DNA of 64,000 bases from Thiomonas sp. X19 (lineage in GTDB: Bacteria; Pseudomonadota; Gammaproteobacteria; Burkholderiales; Burkholderiaceae_C). A model generated the notes under the pieces. The model was not told where the DNA came from, made no database searches, and saw only the letters and a program-made list of their open reading frames with translations. The stretch's first letter is position 1, and each line of letters starts with the position of its first letter. Below, piece after piece: positions 23,221-32,011 of the stretch. The stretch is taken from assembly GCF_900089495.1 (NCBI RefSeq), contig NZ_LT605203.1:1587060-1651059 (forward strand). Reading direction: 5' to 3'. Both the position numbers and the translations under genes were made by a program.

Positions 23221-23478
23221 TCAGCTCAAGGGCTGGTCTTCGTCGTGCTCACTGTAATGGCGCCAGCCGCCCAGCGCATGTCGCATGGTTTGCACTTCCT
23301 GCGCGAAGATGGGACAGGCCTTGCACACCAGGAAATGGATGCGCACGGCCAGGCGCAGCAGCGTCGGGCGCAGGGCCTCGACGCGGCGGTGCAGTTCAGC
23401 AAGCGTATCGGCGGTCTCAGCGGGCATGGGGGAGGCGAAGTCGGCCAGGGCGAGGTCCGTGACGCAGACCTGAGGCAT
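23221..23478 (-). CDS. Small protein with zf-HC2-like (anti-sigma type) motif
   Basis: This 85-residue protein carries H-x3-C-x2-C (HFLVCKAC) followed by a helix with basic residues, as in the zinc-binding N-terminal domain of anti-sigma factors. It has no membrane segment and no sigma-factor gene beside it, so assignment as an anti-sigma factor is only an analogy. It ends 115 bp from the VOC gene on the same strand. The start at 23478 is the only ATG that gives the whole helix-rich protein. Confidence 0.6.
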   Translation of the reverse strand: MPQVCVTDLALADFASPMPAETADTLAELHRRVEALRPTLLRLAVRIHFLVCKACPIFAQEVQTMRHALGGWRHYSEHDEDQPLS

Positions 23479-23633
23479 CTGGTTCAGCGCATTCTTCCAT
23501 AGGACTGTGCGTCGTCAATACCGTGGCGCCGCCGTGGGTGCGGGGAATGTGGGCGGTCGATCATGGGCTGAAAACCCGGCATCGCGCGTAAGCTGGCTGC
23601 CATGAATCCAGCAGCGCAAGCCATGACTACGCC

Positions 23634-24254
23634 ATGAAACCCACAGCACCCGCCCTCCTGCTTTGCGCCGCGCTGGCGACCGGGCTGCCACCCGACCAGC
23701 CCGCCGGGGCACAACAGCCAGGCGCAACAGCGGCCGTGGCCAAACCGTCGCCCGACATGCTGGCGGCGGCCCAGGTGCTGCAGCATCTGGGCGCGGCCAG
23801 AGCCATCACCGAAGGCCAGGGCGCGCGCGTGCTCACCATCTTCTTCGACCCCAACTGCCCCTATTGCCGCCAGCTCTACGGCGATCTGCGCCCCTTCGTC
23901 GGCAAGGACGATTTGCGGTTGCGCTGGGTGCCCGTGGCCATCCTCGCTCCGTCCAGCCCGGGCAAGGCCGCAGCCATCCTGCAGTCCGCCGATCCCTTGC
24001 AGGCTTTTCGCGAGATGGAAGACCACGGGCTCGACCCCAATCGGCCAGCACCAGCCCAACTCTCAGCCGGCCAGATCAGCGCCAAAACGCGGCAGGCCTT
24101 GAAAACCAACGACGCCGTGCTCAAGCACGCCGGGGTCTACTACAGCGTGCCGCTGGCCGTGTTCCGCAACCGCGAAGGCCAGCCGCAACTCCTGCTCGGC
24201 GCACCGCGCGGCGAAAAGGCCCTGGCCGAGTTGCTGCGGACCGTCGGGCCGTAA
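23634..24254 (+). CDS. DsbG/DsbC-like periplasmic thiol-disulfide protein (copy 1)
   Basis: This 206-residue secreted thioredoxin-fold protein has an N-terminal signal peptide (hydrophobic residues 5-20) and the active site FFDPNCPYCRQLY, so the redox pair is CPYC. The second landmark, a cis-Pro loop, is VPLAVF. It resembles the catalytic domain of DsbG but lacks the N-terminal dimerisation domain. It is the first of three paralogues within 3 kb (others at 24332 and 26002). The third diverges around 145-190 but keeps the active site. Its partner reductase is not in the window. Confidence 0.85.
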   Translation: MKPTAPALLLCAALATGLPPDQPAGAQQPGATAAVAKPSPDMLAAAQVLQHLGAARAITEGQGARVLTIFFDPNCPYCRQLYGDLRPFVGKDDLRLRWVPVAILAPSSPGKAAAILQSADPLQAFREMEDHGLDPNRPAPAQLSAGQISAKTRQALKTNDAVLKHAGVYYSVPLAVFRNREGQPQLLLGAPRGEKALAELLRTVGP

Positions 24255-24331
24255 GCTGGGCGTCGTCTGGACTTCTCAGCCCGATGCGCGTTGCCCCATT
24301 CGACATCACGACCAACACAGGAGATTGCCGC

Positions 24332-24925
24332 ATGCATTCGAACCGACGCGCCGTGCTGCGCACCGCCTTGGCCGCTGCAATCGGCGCCAGCCTCATCGGC
24401 CTGGCACCGCTGGCCGCCGCGCAGCAGACGCAGAACCCAGACGCCGTCAAGGTGCTGGGGGAGATGGGCAAGGCCACGGCCATCACCGAAGGCAAAGGGC
24501 CGCGCGTGCTGGATATCTTCTTCGACGCCAACTGCCCTTACTGCCACGAGCTTTACACCGCCTTGCGCCCCGAGGTGGGCAAGGGCGGCTTGCGGTTGCG
24601 CTGGGTGCCGGTGGCCATTCTCACCCCGACGAGCGTGACCAAGGGTGCGGCGATATTGCAAGCACCCGACCGGCTCAAGGCCTTCCACGACAACGAGAAC
24701 ACCTACGGCAAGGGCCCGACCGGACAGGGGGGTGGCATCGCTCCGGCGACCAAGGTGCTGCCCGCGACCAGCGCCATCCTCAACGCCAACAACGCACTGT
24801 TCGAAGCCACGAAATCTCCCGGCGTGCCCACCTTGCTCTACCGCGACAAGGCGGGTCATGCCATGCTGGTCGTCGGCCCGCCGGACGCCCAGCAGTTGAA
24901 GGACATTCTCGCCAGCGTGAAGTAG
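24332..24925 (+). CDS. DsbG/DsbC-like periplasmic thiol-disulfide protein (copy 2)
   Basis: This 197-residue paralogue has a signal peptide with a basic start (MHSNRRAVLRTALAAAIG) and likely cleavage after AAAQ-like residues near 31. The active site is FFDANCPYCHELY. Shared blocks with its neighbours include ITEGKGPRVLDI, LRWVPVAILTPTS and a GGGIAP segment. The cis-Pro loop is GVPTLLYR. A ribosome binding site (AGGAG) lies 8-10 bases before the ATG at 24332. It follows copy 1 by 77 bp in the same direction and the two are probably co-transcribed. Confidence 0.87.
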   Translation: MHSNRRAVLRTALAAAIGASLIGLAPLAAAQQTQNPDAVKVLGEMGKATAITEGKGPRVLDIFFDANCPYCHELYTALRPEVGKGGLRLRWVPVAILTPTSVTKGAAILQAPDRLKAFHDNENTYGKGPTGQGGGIAPATKVLPATSAILNANNALFEATKSPGVPTLLYRDKAGHAMLVVGPPDAQQLKDILASVK

Positions 24926-25069
24926 ACGCTTGGCACGGCGCCTTCTTGGCGTCGGCTGCGCAGCCGAAGATTTCAATGCACGCGGGCGGCGCTACACGGC
25001 GCCGAGTTGTTGGCTTGTCGCCAGGGCCGCCGACGCAGCAGCATCCAGGTCCTCCCTATACTCGAACCC

Positions 25070-25708
25070 ATGCAGACACTCGCTGATTTACGCAAGGATT
25101 ACGCCCGTGCCGAACTGGACGAGCGGCAAGCCGACGCCGACCCGTTCAAGCTGTTCGAGCGCTGGCTGTCCGAGGCGGTGCAGGCGCAAGTCCCCGAGCC
25201 CAACGCCATGACCCTGGCGACGGTCGGGGAGGATGGCAGGCCGTCGACCCGGGTGGTGCTGATCAAGGGTTTCGATGCCCGCGGCCTCGTCTGGTACACC
25301 AACTACGCCAGCCGCAAGGGGCGCGAGCTGGCGGCGCATCCCTTTGCCGCGCTGCAGTTTCATTGGGTTGAACTGGAGCGGGTGGTGCGCATCGAGGGCC
25401 GGGTGGAGCGGGGGAGCGCGGATGAGTCCGACGCCTACTTCGCCAGCCGGCCTTTGGTCTCACGCATTGGCGCCTGGGCTTCGCCGCAAAGCGAAGTCAT
25501 CGACAGCCGTGACGTGCTGGTCAAGCGCGCCGTCGAATATGGTCTGAAGTTCGGCCTGAATCCGCCACGCCCGCCGCACTGGGGCGGCTATCGCCTGGTG
25601 CCGGACGCCTGGGAGTTCTGGCAGGGCCGCCGCTCGCGCCTGCACGACAGGTTGGCTTATCGCCTGCAGCAACACGGGACGTGGCAGCGACAGCGACTGG
25701 CGCCTTGA
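25070..25708 (+). CDS. pdxH: Pyridoxamine/pyridoxine 5'-phosphate oxidase
   Basis: PdxH makes pyridoxal 5'-phosphate using FMN and oxygen. This 212-residue protein matches the family end to end: [15 protein letters not shown] at the N-terminus, FMN-binding [19 protein letters not shown], and the C-terminal signature [19 protein letters not shown] followed by RLHDRLAYR. The ATG at 25070 gives the standard [11 protein letters not shown] start. It sits between the second and third DsbG-like genes without an obvious functional link. Confidence 0.96.
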   Translation: MQTLADLRKDYARAELDERQADADPFKLFERWLSEAVQAQVPEPNAMTLATVGEDGRPSTRVVLIKGFDARGLVWYTNYASRKGRELAAHPFAALQFHWVELERVVRIEGRVERGSADESDAYFASRPLVSRIGAWASPQSEVIDSRDVLVKRAVEYGLKFGLNPPRPPHWGGYRLVPDAWEFWQGRRSRLHDRLAYRLQQHGTWQRQRLAP

Positions 25709-26001
25709 ACCGGCCCCGGCGCGCTGCGCGCCGCATCGCGGTCGTCAAACGTCCGGCAGGCGAACGTCGGCCCGGCCAGGGCATTGCAGCGCAGCGGTTC
25801 ATCTTGCGGCACCTGGGCGAAATCGGGGCGGCCCCAGGCATGCAGCGGGGTGGATCGGGTCCAGGTCATGGTGTCAGGATTGGGTGGCGACGGACGACCT
25901 CTTTCGCCCGGCGCGCGAAAATTCCGAACGGCGCTTTGTGCGACATCCGCAGGGGGCGTGCACACGCGTCTTGAACCACCCGCATCACACGGGAGACAAG
26001 C

Positions 26002-26598
26002 ATGCAGAATCACCCGAGCATCAGGTCCAATCGACGTTTGACCCTGCGCGCCTTGGCGCTGCTGGCGCTGGCGGCGCTGCCGGGGCCGGCTGTGGCGCAA
26101 AGCGCGCGCCAGGCGGAGGGCGTGCTGGCGCAAATCGACAAGACCACGTGGATTGCCGAAGGCCAGGGCAAGAGGGCGCTGTACATTTTTTTCGACCCCA
26201 ACTGTCCCTACTGCCACAAGCTTTACGGCATGCTGCGTGCCGACGTCGGCAAGGATGATTTGCAGTTTCGCTGGATTCCGCTGGGCATGCTCACCCCGAG
26301 CAGCCTGTCCAAGGCGGCGGCCATTTTGCAGGCCAAGGACCCGCTGCAGGCTTTTCACAAAAACGAGAATGACTACGACTTTGCCGCCAACGGCCAGCCC
26401 GGCGGCGGCATCGAGCCGGCCACCACCATCACGCCGAAGGTGCGGCAGGAACTGGCGAGCAATCTGGCCGTCTACAACGGCAACAAGTTGTTCGGCGTGC
26501 CGGTGATGGTTTGGACCAAGGTCGACGGCCGCGCCGCATCGCTCACCGGCGTACCGTCGGCTGCCGAATTGAGCAGCGTGCTGCGCTCGGTGCGCTGA
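26002..26598 (+). CDS. DsbG/DsbC-like periplasmic thiol-disulfide protein (copy 3)
   Basis: This 198-residue paralogue has a clear signal peptide (hydrophobic ALALLALAALPG, cleavage probably after AVAQ). The active site is FFDPNCPYCHKLY, followed by VGKDDLQFRWIPLGMLTPSS and GGGIEPATT. The cis-Pro loop is GVPVMVW. It is separated from copies 1 and 2 by pdxH. The 293-bp upstream gap holds no supported gene and probably carries its own promoter. Having three secreted CPYC proteins close to msrA suggests a periplasmic thiol or sulfur-oxidation role (inference). Confidence 0.87.
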   Translation: MQNHPSIRSNRRLTLRALALLALAALPGPAVAQSARQAEGVLAQIDKTTWIAEGQGKRALYIFFDPNCPYCHKLYGMLRADVGKDDLQFRWIPLGMLTPSSLSKAAAILQAKDPLQAFHKNENDYDFAANGQPGGGIEPATTITPKVRQELASNLAVYNGNKLFGVPVMVWTKVDGRAASLTGVPSAAELSSVLRSVR

Positions 26599-26681
26599 AG
26601 GCGCCAGAATCCTTCAGCCAGGCAGAACCAGACCCCATCGGCCTGGAAGCCTCCTGGGCAGCCAGGCATTGGAACGCCGCC

Positions 26682-27266
26682 TCAAGCACGCATCTTGTCG
26701 GCGAAGCGATGCTGCAGCTTGTGCATTTTGGGCGCGATCACCGCCTGGCAATAGCCCTGCTCGGGGTGGCGTTCGAAATAGCGCTGATGGTAGGGCTCGG
26801 CGGGCCAGAACACCCGCAGCGGCTCGATTTCAGTGACGATGGGCGCAGCGCCGTAGTGCCCGCTGGCGGCAAGTTGGGCGATATAGGCACGCACCCCGGC
26901 TTCGTGCTCGGGCTGCTCGAAGTAGATGCCGGAGCGGTATTGCGGGCCGACGTCCGCCCCCTGGCGGTTGGGCGTGGTCGGGTCGTGGATGGTGAAGAAC
27001 AGATCCAGGACAACATCCAGGCCGAGCTTGGCGGGATCGAAGCGGATGCGGACCGCTTCGGCATGCCCGGTGCGCCCGCCGCAAACCTGCTCGTAGCTTG
27101 GCTGCTGAACCTGGCCCTGGGCATAGCCGCTGGTGGCTTCGAGCACGCCGTCCACCGCGTCGAACGCGGCCTCGACGCACCAGAAACAGCCGCCGGCGAG
27201 GGTGATGGTGGACAACTGCATGGCAGCGCCTGGCGGCGTGATGGGGTTGAGGTTGGCGGCTTGCAT
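26682..27266 (-). CDS. msrA: Peptide-methionine (S)-S-oxide reductase
   Basis: MsrA repairs oxidised methionine. This 194-residue protein has the catalytic motif GGCFWC with nucleophile C27, the conserved YAQGQVQQPSYEQVCGGRTGHAEAV-type region, and a resolving Cys near the C-terminus (EQGYCQAV). It lacks a signal peptide, so it is cytoplasmic. The ATG at 27266 has a GGAG upstream; the frame extends further but into unrelated sequence containing a repeat. It converges on the third DsbG-like gene, 84 bp away. Confidence 0.95.
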   Translation of the reverse strand: MQAANLNPITPPGAAMQLSTITLAGGCFWCVEAAFDAVDGVLEATSGYAQGQVQQPSYEQVCGGRTGHAEAVRIRFDPAKLGLDVVLDLFFTIHDPTTPNRQGADVGPQYRSGIYFEQPEHEAGVRAYIAQLAASGHYGAAPIVTEIEPLRVFWPAEPYHQRYFERHPEQGYCQAVIAPKMHKLQHRFADKMRA

Positions 27267-27808
27267 GATGGGGCTCCGGAGGGGGCGGGCGGACAAGCAG
27301 CATTGTGCGCAGTTTCGGCGCGCGCCGCCGGGCGTGCCCAACAAGGGCCTGTTCACGCTATTTCTGCGCCCGCGACGGGGGACCAGAAGATGGACCGGGC
27401 CAAGCAGGCGTATGACGCGGCGGTTGGCGCTTGATGCCGGCCCGTGCTTCGCCGACATCCATGAAGAAGGCCGCGTACCTTGCGGTGACGCGGCCCGGTT
27501 CAGCACGGCACGAGGGTTTGTTGCCTGGCGCCAACCCCGCAGGGATGCAGGGATTTTGGGGGGACTTCGGCCCGGGCTTCACCCAGTCCGGCCACCGTTG
27601 CGGCTGCACCGCCTCGGCAGGCCCAATGTAGGCCTGCGGCGCTCGCAGCGTCAACCAAACTGATGCTGGCAGGTGGGTTATTGCGGGATGCGCCTGCTGC
27701 ATGCCGCGCAAGCGCTTGATTCAGCGCGCTTTGCATCATCTCGTTGGAATCCAGATTGATGGAGCCGTACGGATCGGCTGCCAAAGCGTGGCGGTCGTGG
27801 CGCTCGCA
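27267..27808. other. 542-bp gap without a supported gene; contains a solo repeat end
   Basis: No open frame here matches a family I recognise. A minus-strand frame from 27784 begins MAADPYGSINLDSNEMMQSA and runs 94 codons; it could be a small unknown protein, but its second half looks like non-coding translation. A 30-bp copy of the MITE-end sequence lies at 27345-27374. Confidence 0.5.
27345..27374 (+). repeat. Solo copy of the GGGCCTGTTCACGC repeat
   Basis: This 30-bp segment begins GGGCCTGTTCACGCTATTTC and is identical to 61749-61778 at 29 of 30 positions. Its first 18 bases match the ends of the 236-bp element at 3209-3444. No inverted partner is found nearby. Confidence 0.75.
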
Positions 27809-30800
27809 TCAGGGCAAGGTCAGCGACAGGCTGGCCTGCGGCGTCCAGCCGGCAGCGGGTTTGTCCAGCAGCACGGGCGCGGCAATGAACTGGCGCGCCC
27901 CTGGCACGCCCAGGGCGTCGAGCGCGGTGCGCAGGCTCACCGCGCGCTCCATGGCCAATGCCTGCATGCGGTCGTCTGACGCTGGAATGTTCTGCAGCAG
28001 CAGCTTTTGCATCTCGGCCTCGGGCAACGTCTTGGGCAGCCCGATGGCGTCACGCGGCTTGTTGGCCAAGGGGGTTTGGCGGTAGACGGCGGCCAGCACC
28101 TTGGCGTAATCGGTCTGCGGCACGACCTGGGTCTTGGCGTTGGCATAGGCCTCGGCGTGTGGCAGGTCGCGCTTCCACAGGGCCAGCATCTGCTGGTTCA
28201 AGCGGGCTTCGCGGTAGGGCTCGCGTTCAGCGGCCGGATCCACCTCGCCGGTGATGGTGAGGATGAGCTCGGACTTGGCCTTCAGGGCTTTGGCGATGTC
28301 GGCCAGCTTGGCTTGGTCTTGGGGTTGGAGGATGGCGGTTCCCGGCACGAAGGCCACATGGCTGAGCTGTTCGGCCGACACGTCGTTGCCGATCAGGTTG
28401 CCGAGCAGGCTGAACGGCGCGGTGACGGCGCGCACCAGCAGGCTGACGATGGCGCGGCCGATGACCGAGCCGAGGCTGAACTCGGGGTTGTTGAGCGAGC
28501 CGGAGATGGGGATGTTGACGTTGATATTGCCGTTGCGGTCCTTCAGCAATTCCACCGCCAGCAGCACCGGCAGCTTGGTGGCGGTTGGGCTGTCCACCCG
28601 CTTGCCGAAGGTGAGCTGGTTGAGCACGAGCTGGTTGTCCGCAGTCAGCCGGCCGCTTGCGTCGATGTCGTAGTGCACGTCCATGGACAGCAGGCCGCGC
28701 TTGATGTCGTAGCCGGCGTAGCGCCCGGAATAGGGCGAGAGCGGCGCGAGCTGCAGGTCGGTCATCTTGCCGTGCAGGTCGAGCTGCGGCGGCGACAACA
28801 GCGGGTTGGCATTGCCGCTCAGCACCACCGCTGCCGTGCCCTCCGCCGTGCCGCGCAGTTCCACTGAAGCAGGTTTTGACGTGGTCGTGCCGAAGGCGCC
28901 GATGCTGCCTTCAACGCCCGAAAGGCTGGTGGAGTAATTGGGCTGAACGAAATGGTCGGTGTAGTCCACCCGGCCACCGGCGAGGGTGATGCCGCCAACG
29001 TCGATCACCAGATTCTGCGCGGCCGATGGCGTGGCCGATTTCGTCGTGCTGCTGCTGCCACCGAACGGCCACTCGGCGCCGTTGCGTCCGGCCGTGCCTT
29101 CCGCCGCAAGATTGTTGGCGCCCTTGGTGGCGGATGCGCCAGAGCTCGTGGTCGTGGCGATGTGTTTGGCCGCAGCCGCAGCGGCCGGTGCCGGCAGTGG
29201 CTTGAACACCTGGGTGAGATTGAGCTTGGCATTTTTGCTCAGGATGACGCGGGCATAGAAGTCGCGCAGCGCCACCTGGCCCACCACGACTTTGGTGATC
29301 GGGCTCAGGCCGGCGCGCGGAGTGTGCGCAATATGCAGGCCATTGAGTTGCAGGCTGTTCCAGCCCAGCAGGCGCTCGCGCGGTTCCAGGGTGTCGGCGA
29401 CGAAATGGCTCAAGCCTGCGCTGCCGTCGAAGCTGAAGGCGGGCCCGGCTGGTCCCAGGCTCAGGGTGGCCTTGCCCGATGCGCTGGCCGGGGCGCGCAG
29501 CACTTCGGCGTTCACGCGTGGCGGCAGGTAGTTGTCGGCAATCTGCGCCGGCAGGTTGCGCGCGTCGAGCTTGCCGCGCAGGCTGAAGGGGCTGGCCTGC
29601 ACCTGGCCGGTGAACTGCAGCGAGCCTGCCACGGGGATCAGTTCCGAGCCCGCATTCGTCGCCGTCATGCCTGTGGTTTCACCGGGCTTGCTGGATGCTG
29701 CGACCACTTTGCCCGGTGCCGCGCTTGCCTGCGGCGGCATGGCGGCCACGGCGGTGTCGGTCGCGCTGTGTGGTCTGCGTGCGGTGTTGGCTGCCACAGT
29801 GGCTGTCCCCTGGGCCAGATCGGCTGGCAACTCGTCGCTGATCTGCGCGGTCAGGGTCACGTCGGTCGGTTGGGTCTGCGGCCAGGCGACGTTGCGCAGG
29901 CCGAGATTGAAGCCGGTGATGGCCACCACCACCGGCTTTTTCGGGCTGGCGTCGGCAAGGTAGAAACGTCCCCCCTTCACCTCGGCCTGCCGCACCTGCA
30001 GGCGCCAGGGGGCGGAAGCTTGGACCGTTTGGCCTCGCCGGGCGGGCACCGTGGTTTTGCCGGGCGGCGGCAGCAGTCCTGGCGGCAGCCATTGCTTGAA
30101 TGACCATTGCCCGGTGGAGTCGCGCGCGACGCTGGCTTGCGGGTTCAGCACTTGCACCAGGCCGAACTGCGCCGAGTGCGCGTTCAAATCGACCTTGGCC
30201 TGGCGCACGCTCAGTTGCGCGGCACGCAGCGCGGCGTTGTGGCCTGCGGCGAAGCCGTCGATCTGCGCCTGGCCGATGTCCAGCGTCAGGGTTTGCGGCG
30301 CGGCGGCCCAGTGCAGGCTGGCATCGCGCACGGCAATGTCGCGCGCCAGCAAGCCGCCGGCCGGGCCGAAGGCGAAACCGGTCCAGTGCGCCCGATGCAT
30401 CTTGATCACGGCGCTGTTGTCCTTGGACTGCCATTGCAAGTCAGCCTGCGTGGTGAGCAGGCCGCGCGGCAGTGCCATGCCATGCAGGGCCGGTGCCGCG
30501 TAGGCGGCGGCGATTTGCGGGTCGATGTGCGCGGCCGTGAGCGACGCTTGCGCCTGCTGCAAATCGCCCCGGCCTTGCAGTTGCAACTGCATGCCCTGCG
30601 GGCCGGTGATGTCGGCCATGAAGGACGCCGGGGCCGTCAGCGGCCAGGCGATGTGGCTGACCGCCAGCTTGGGCGCGTCGAAGCTCCAGTCCACCGCAGG
30701 CTTCACGGTGGCGTCGCGCCAGCGCACATGGCTGTCGGTCAGCGTCACGCTGCCGACGTGGACGTTCCAGTTGTTGGTGCCGCGCTTTGCGGGGCTCGCG

Positions 30801-31867
30801 GCATGCGCTCCCTGCGCGGCGGGCGGTGCGCTGACGGCCGTGGCGGATTTCCGGCCTGTCGCTTGGCCGAAGCCGACCAGGCCTTGCGCGCTGCGGCTGA
30901 ACTCGGCCGAGAGGCCGGAGATCTGCACCGCGCTCACCTCCACCACCCGTGCCAGCGGGCGCGCCTGAGCGAGGGTGAGCTTCAGTGTCTTCCAGCCGGC
31001 CAGCGGCGCGGTCGGGGTTTTCACGGCGCCGTTCAGCACTTGCGCCGTGCCGCTCAGCGTCAGGCTGTCCAGGTGTGCCGGCACGAGACTGAGTTGCAGG
31101 CGCGTGTTGAGGTCGCCGCTTTGCAGGCGCGCGGGCAGCGTGGCTGGCTGGTAGGGCGCGAAGGCGGCCAGGGCCAGATGTTGCAATTGCGCCGTCATGG
31201 CCAGCGGCGTGCTGGTGGCGAAAGGCATGCCGCTGGCGCTGAGTTGCAGCGGCGCACCGTTGAGCTTGGCACTGGCACTCAGCTGCATCCGCCCCTTGCT
31301 GCCCGCCAGGGTGGACAGCGCGGGCAGGCTGGCGTTCAGCCCGGTGAGGTGGGTCGTGACTTTCGCCAGCTGGTCGTCGAAGGTCACGCTGCCGTTGCTG
31401 ATGCGCGCGTCGTGCAGCGCGAAGGCGGGCGTGCCGCTGGACGGCCTGCTCGGCTTCTTGGCCAGGCGCGCGAGGATGTCGTCGAAGTCCATCCGCCCCG
31501 AGGGCGCGCGCACGATGCGCAGTTGCGGCGCATCCAGCGTGAGCGCGGTGATCTGCGGCTTGCCGGTCCACACCGTGCTCCACGCCAGGCGCACTTGCGC
31601 GCTACCCAGGCGCAGGCTGTCGGCGGTGTTGGCGGCGTTGCGCAACTGCAGATCGTCCACGCGCAGGCGCAGGCTCCAGGGGTTGAAGCCAATATCGCCG
31701 ATGCTGGCCTGCCGCCCGGTGCTCTGCTCGATCCACTGCGCCGCCTTGTCGCGCAGCAGCGCCGGGACCGTGAGCGGCGTGGTGACAAAGGCCAGCACCA
31801 GCAGCAGAACCAGACCGAGCAAGAGCCAGAGCAGGCGGCGCAATGTTGTGGAGCGTGCGGCAGACAT
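27809..31867 (-). CDS. Large DUF748 (AsmA-like) envelope protein
   Basis: This 1352-residue protein starts with a short basic tail and one membrane segment (about residues 11-31, WLLLGLVLLLVLAFVTTPL). It continues as a long beta-rich DUF748/AsmA-type region facing the periplasm. The C-terminal part shows the family blocks DRNGNINVNIPISGSLNNPE and GRAIVSLLVRAVTAPFSLLG, then an OmpA-like segment (FVPGTAILQPQDQAKLADIA). AsmA-like proteins form grooves that carry lipids between the membranes; this role is inferred for DUF748. The ATG at 31867 is chosen because it begins just before the membrane segment. Several Ala/Thr-rich linkers (around residues 700-760 and 930-970) are low complexity. Confidence 0.88.
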   Translation of the reverse strand: MSAARSTTLRRLLWLLLGLVLLLVLAFVTTPLTVPALLRDKAAQWIEQSTGRQASIGDIGFNPWSLRLRVDDLQLRNAANTADSLRLGSAQVRLAWSTVWTGKPQITALTLDAPQLRIVRAPSGRMDFDDILARLAKKPSRPSSGTPAFALHDARISNGSVTFDDQLAKVTTHLTGLNASLPALSTLAGSKGRMQLSASAKLNGAPLQLSASGMPFATSTPLAMTAQLQHLALAAFAPYQPATLPARLQSGDLNTRLQLSLVPAHLDSLTLSGTAQVLNGAVKTPTAPLAGWKTLKLTLAQARPLARVVEVSAVQISGLSAEFSRSAQGLVGFGQATGRKSATAVSAPPAAQGAHAASPAKRGTNNWNVHVGSVTLTDSHVRWRDATVKPAVDWSFDAPKLAVSHIAWPLTAPASFMADITGPQGMQLQLQGRGDLQQAQASLTAAHIDPQIAAAYAAPALHGMALPRGLLTTQADLQWQSKDNSAVIKMHRAHWTGFAFGPAGGLLARDIAVRDASLHWAAAPQTLTLDIGQAQIDGFAAGHNAALRAAQLSVRQAKVDLNAHSAQFGLVQVLNPQASVARDSTGQWSFKQWLPPGLLPPPGKTTVPARRGQTVQASAPWRLQVRQAEVKGGRFYLADASPKKPVVVAITGFNLGLRNVAWPQTQPTDVTLTAQISDELPADLAQGTATVAANTARRPHSATDTAVAAMPPQASAAPGKVVAASSKPGETTGMTATNAGSELIPVAGSLQFTGQVQASPFSLRGKLDARNLPAQIADNYLPPRVNAEVLRAPASASGKATLSLGPAGPAFSFDGSAGLSHFVADTLEPRERLLGWNSLQLNGLHIAHTPRAGLSPITKVVVGQVALRDFYARVILSKNAKLNLTQVFKPLPAPAAAAAAKHIATTTSSGASATKGANNLAAEGTAGRNGAEWPFGGSSSTTKSATPSAAQNLVIDVGGITLAGGRVDYTDHFVQPNYSTSLSGVEGSIGAFGTTTSKPASVELRGTAEGTAAVVLSGNANPLLSPPQLDLHGKMTDLQLAPLSPYSGRYAGYDIKRGLLSMDVHYDIDASGRLTADNQLVLNQLTFGKRVDSPTATKLPVLLAVELLKDRNGNINVNIPISGSLNNPEFSLGSVIGRAIVSLLVRAVTAPFSLLGNLIGNDVSAEQLSHVAFVPGTAILQPQDQAKLADIAKALKAKSELILTITGEVDPAAEREPYREARLNQQMLALWKRDLPHAEAYANAKTQVVPQTDYAKVLAAVYRQTPLANKPRDAIGLPKTLPEAEMQKLLLQNIPASDDRMQALAMERAVSLRTALDALGVPGARQFIAAPVLLDKPAAGWTPQASLSLTLP

Positions 31868-32011
31868 GGCCGAATTATGGCCGCGTCTGCCATGCAGGGG
31901 CCGGCGCACCTTCGCGGCCATGAGCTTGACTTCTCAAGGAAACGCGCGGCCCGGCGAAGTTCTCTCATTCCCGGTGGGATGCGGCCGTTGCGAAGCAGCC
32001 AGGAGGAGATC

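Noticed and set aside
25681..25974. Short plus-strand frame between pdxH and the third DsbG-like gene
   Set aside because: It is arginine-rich with no recognisable domain and overlaps the pdxH end; probably non-coding.
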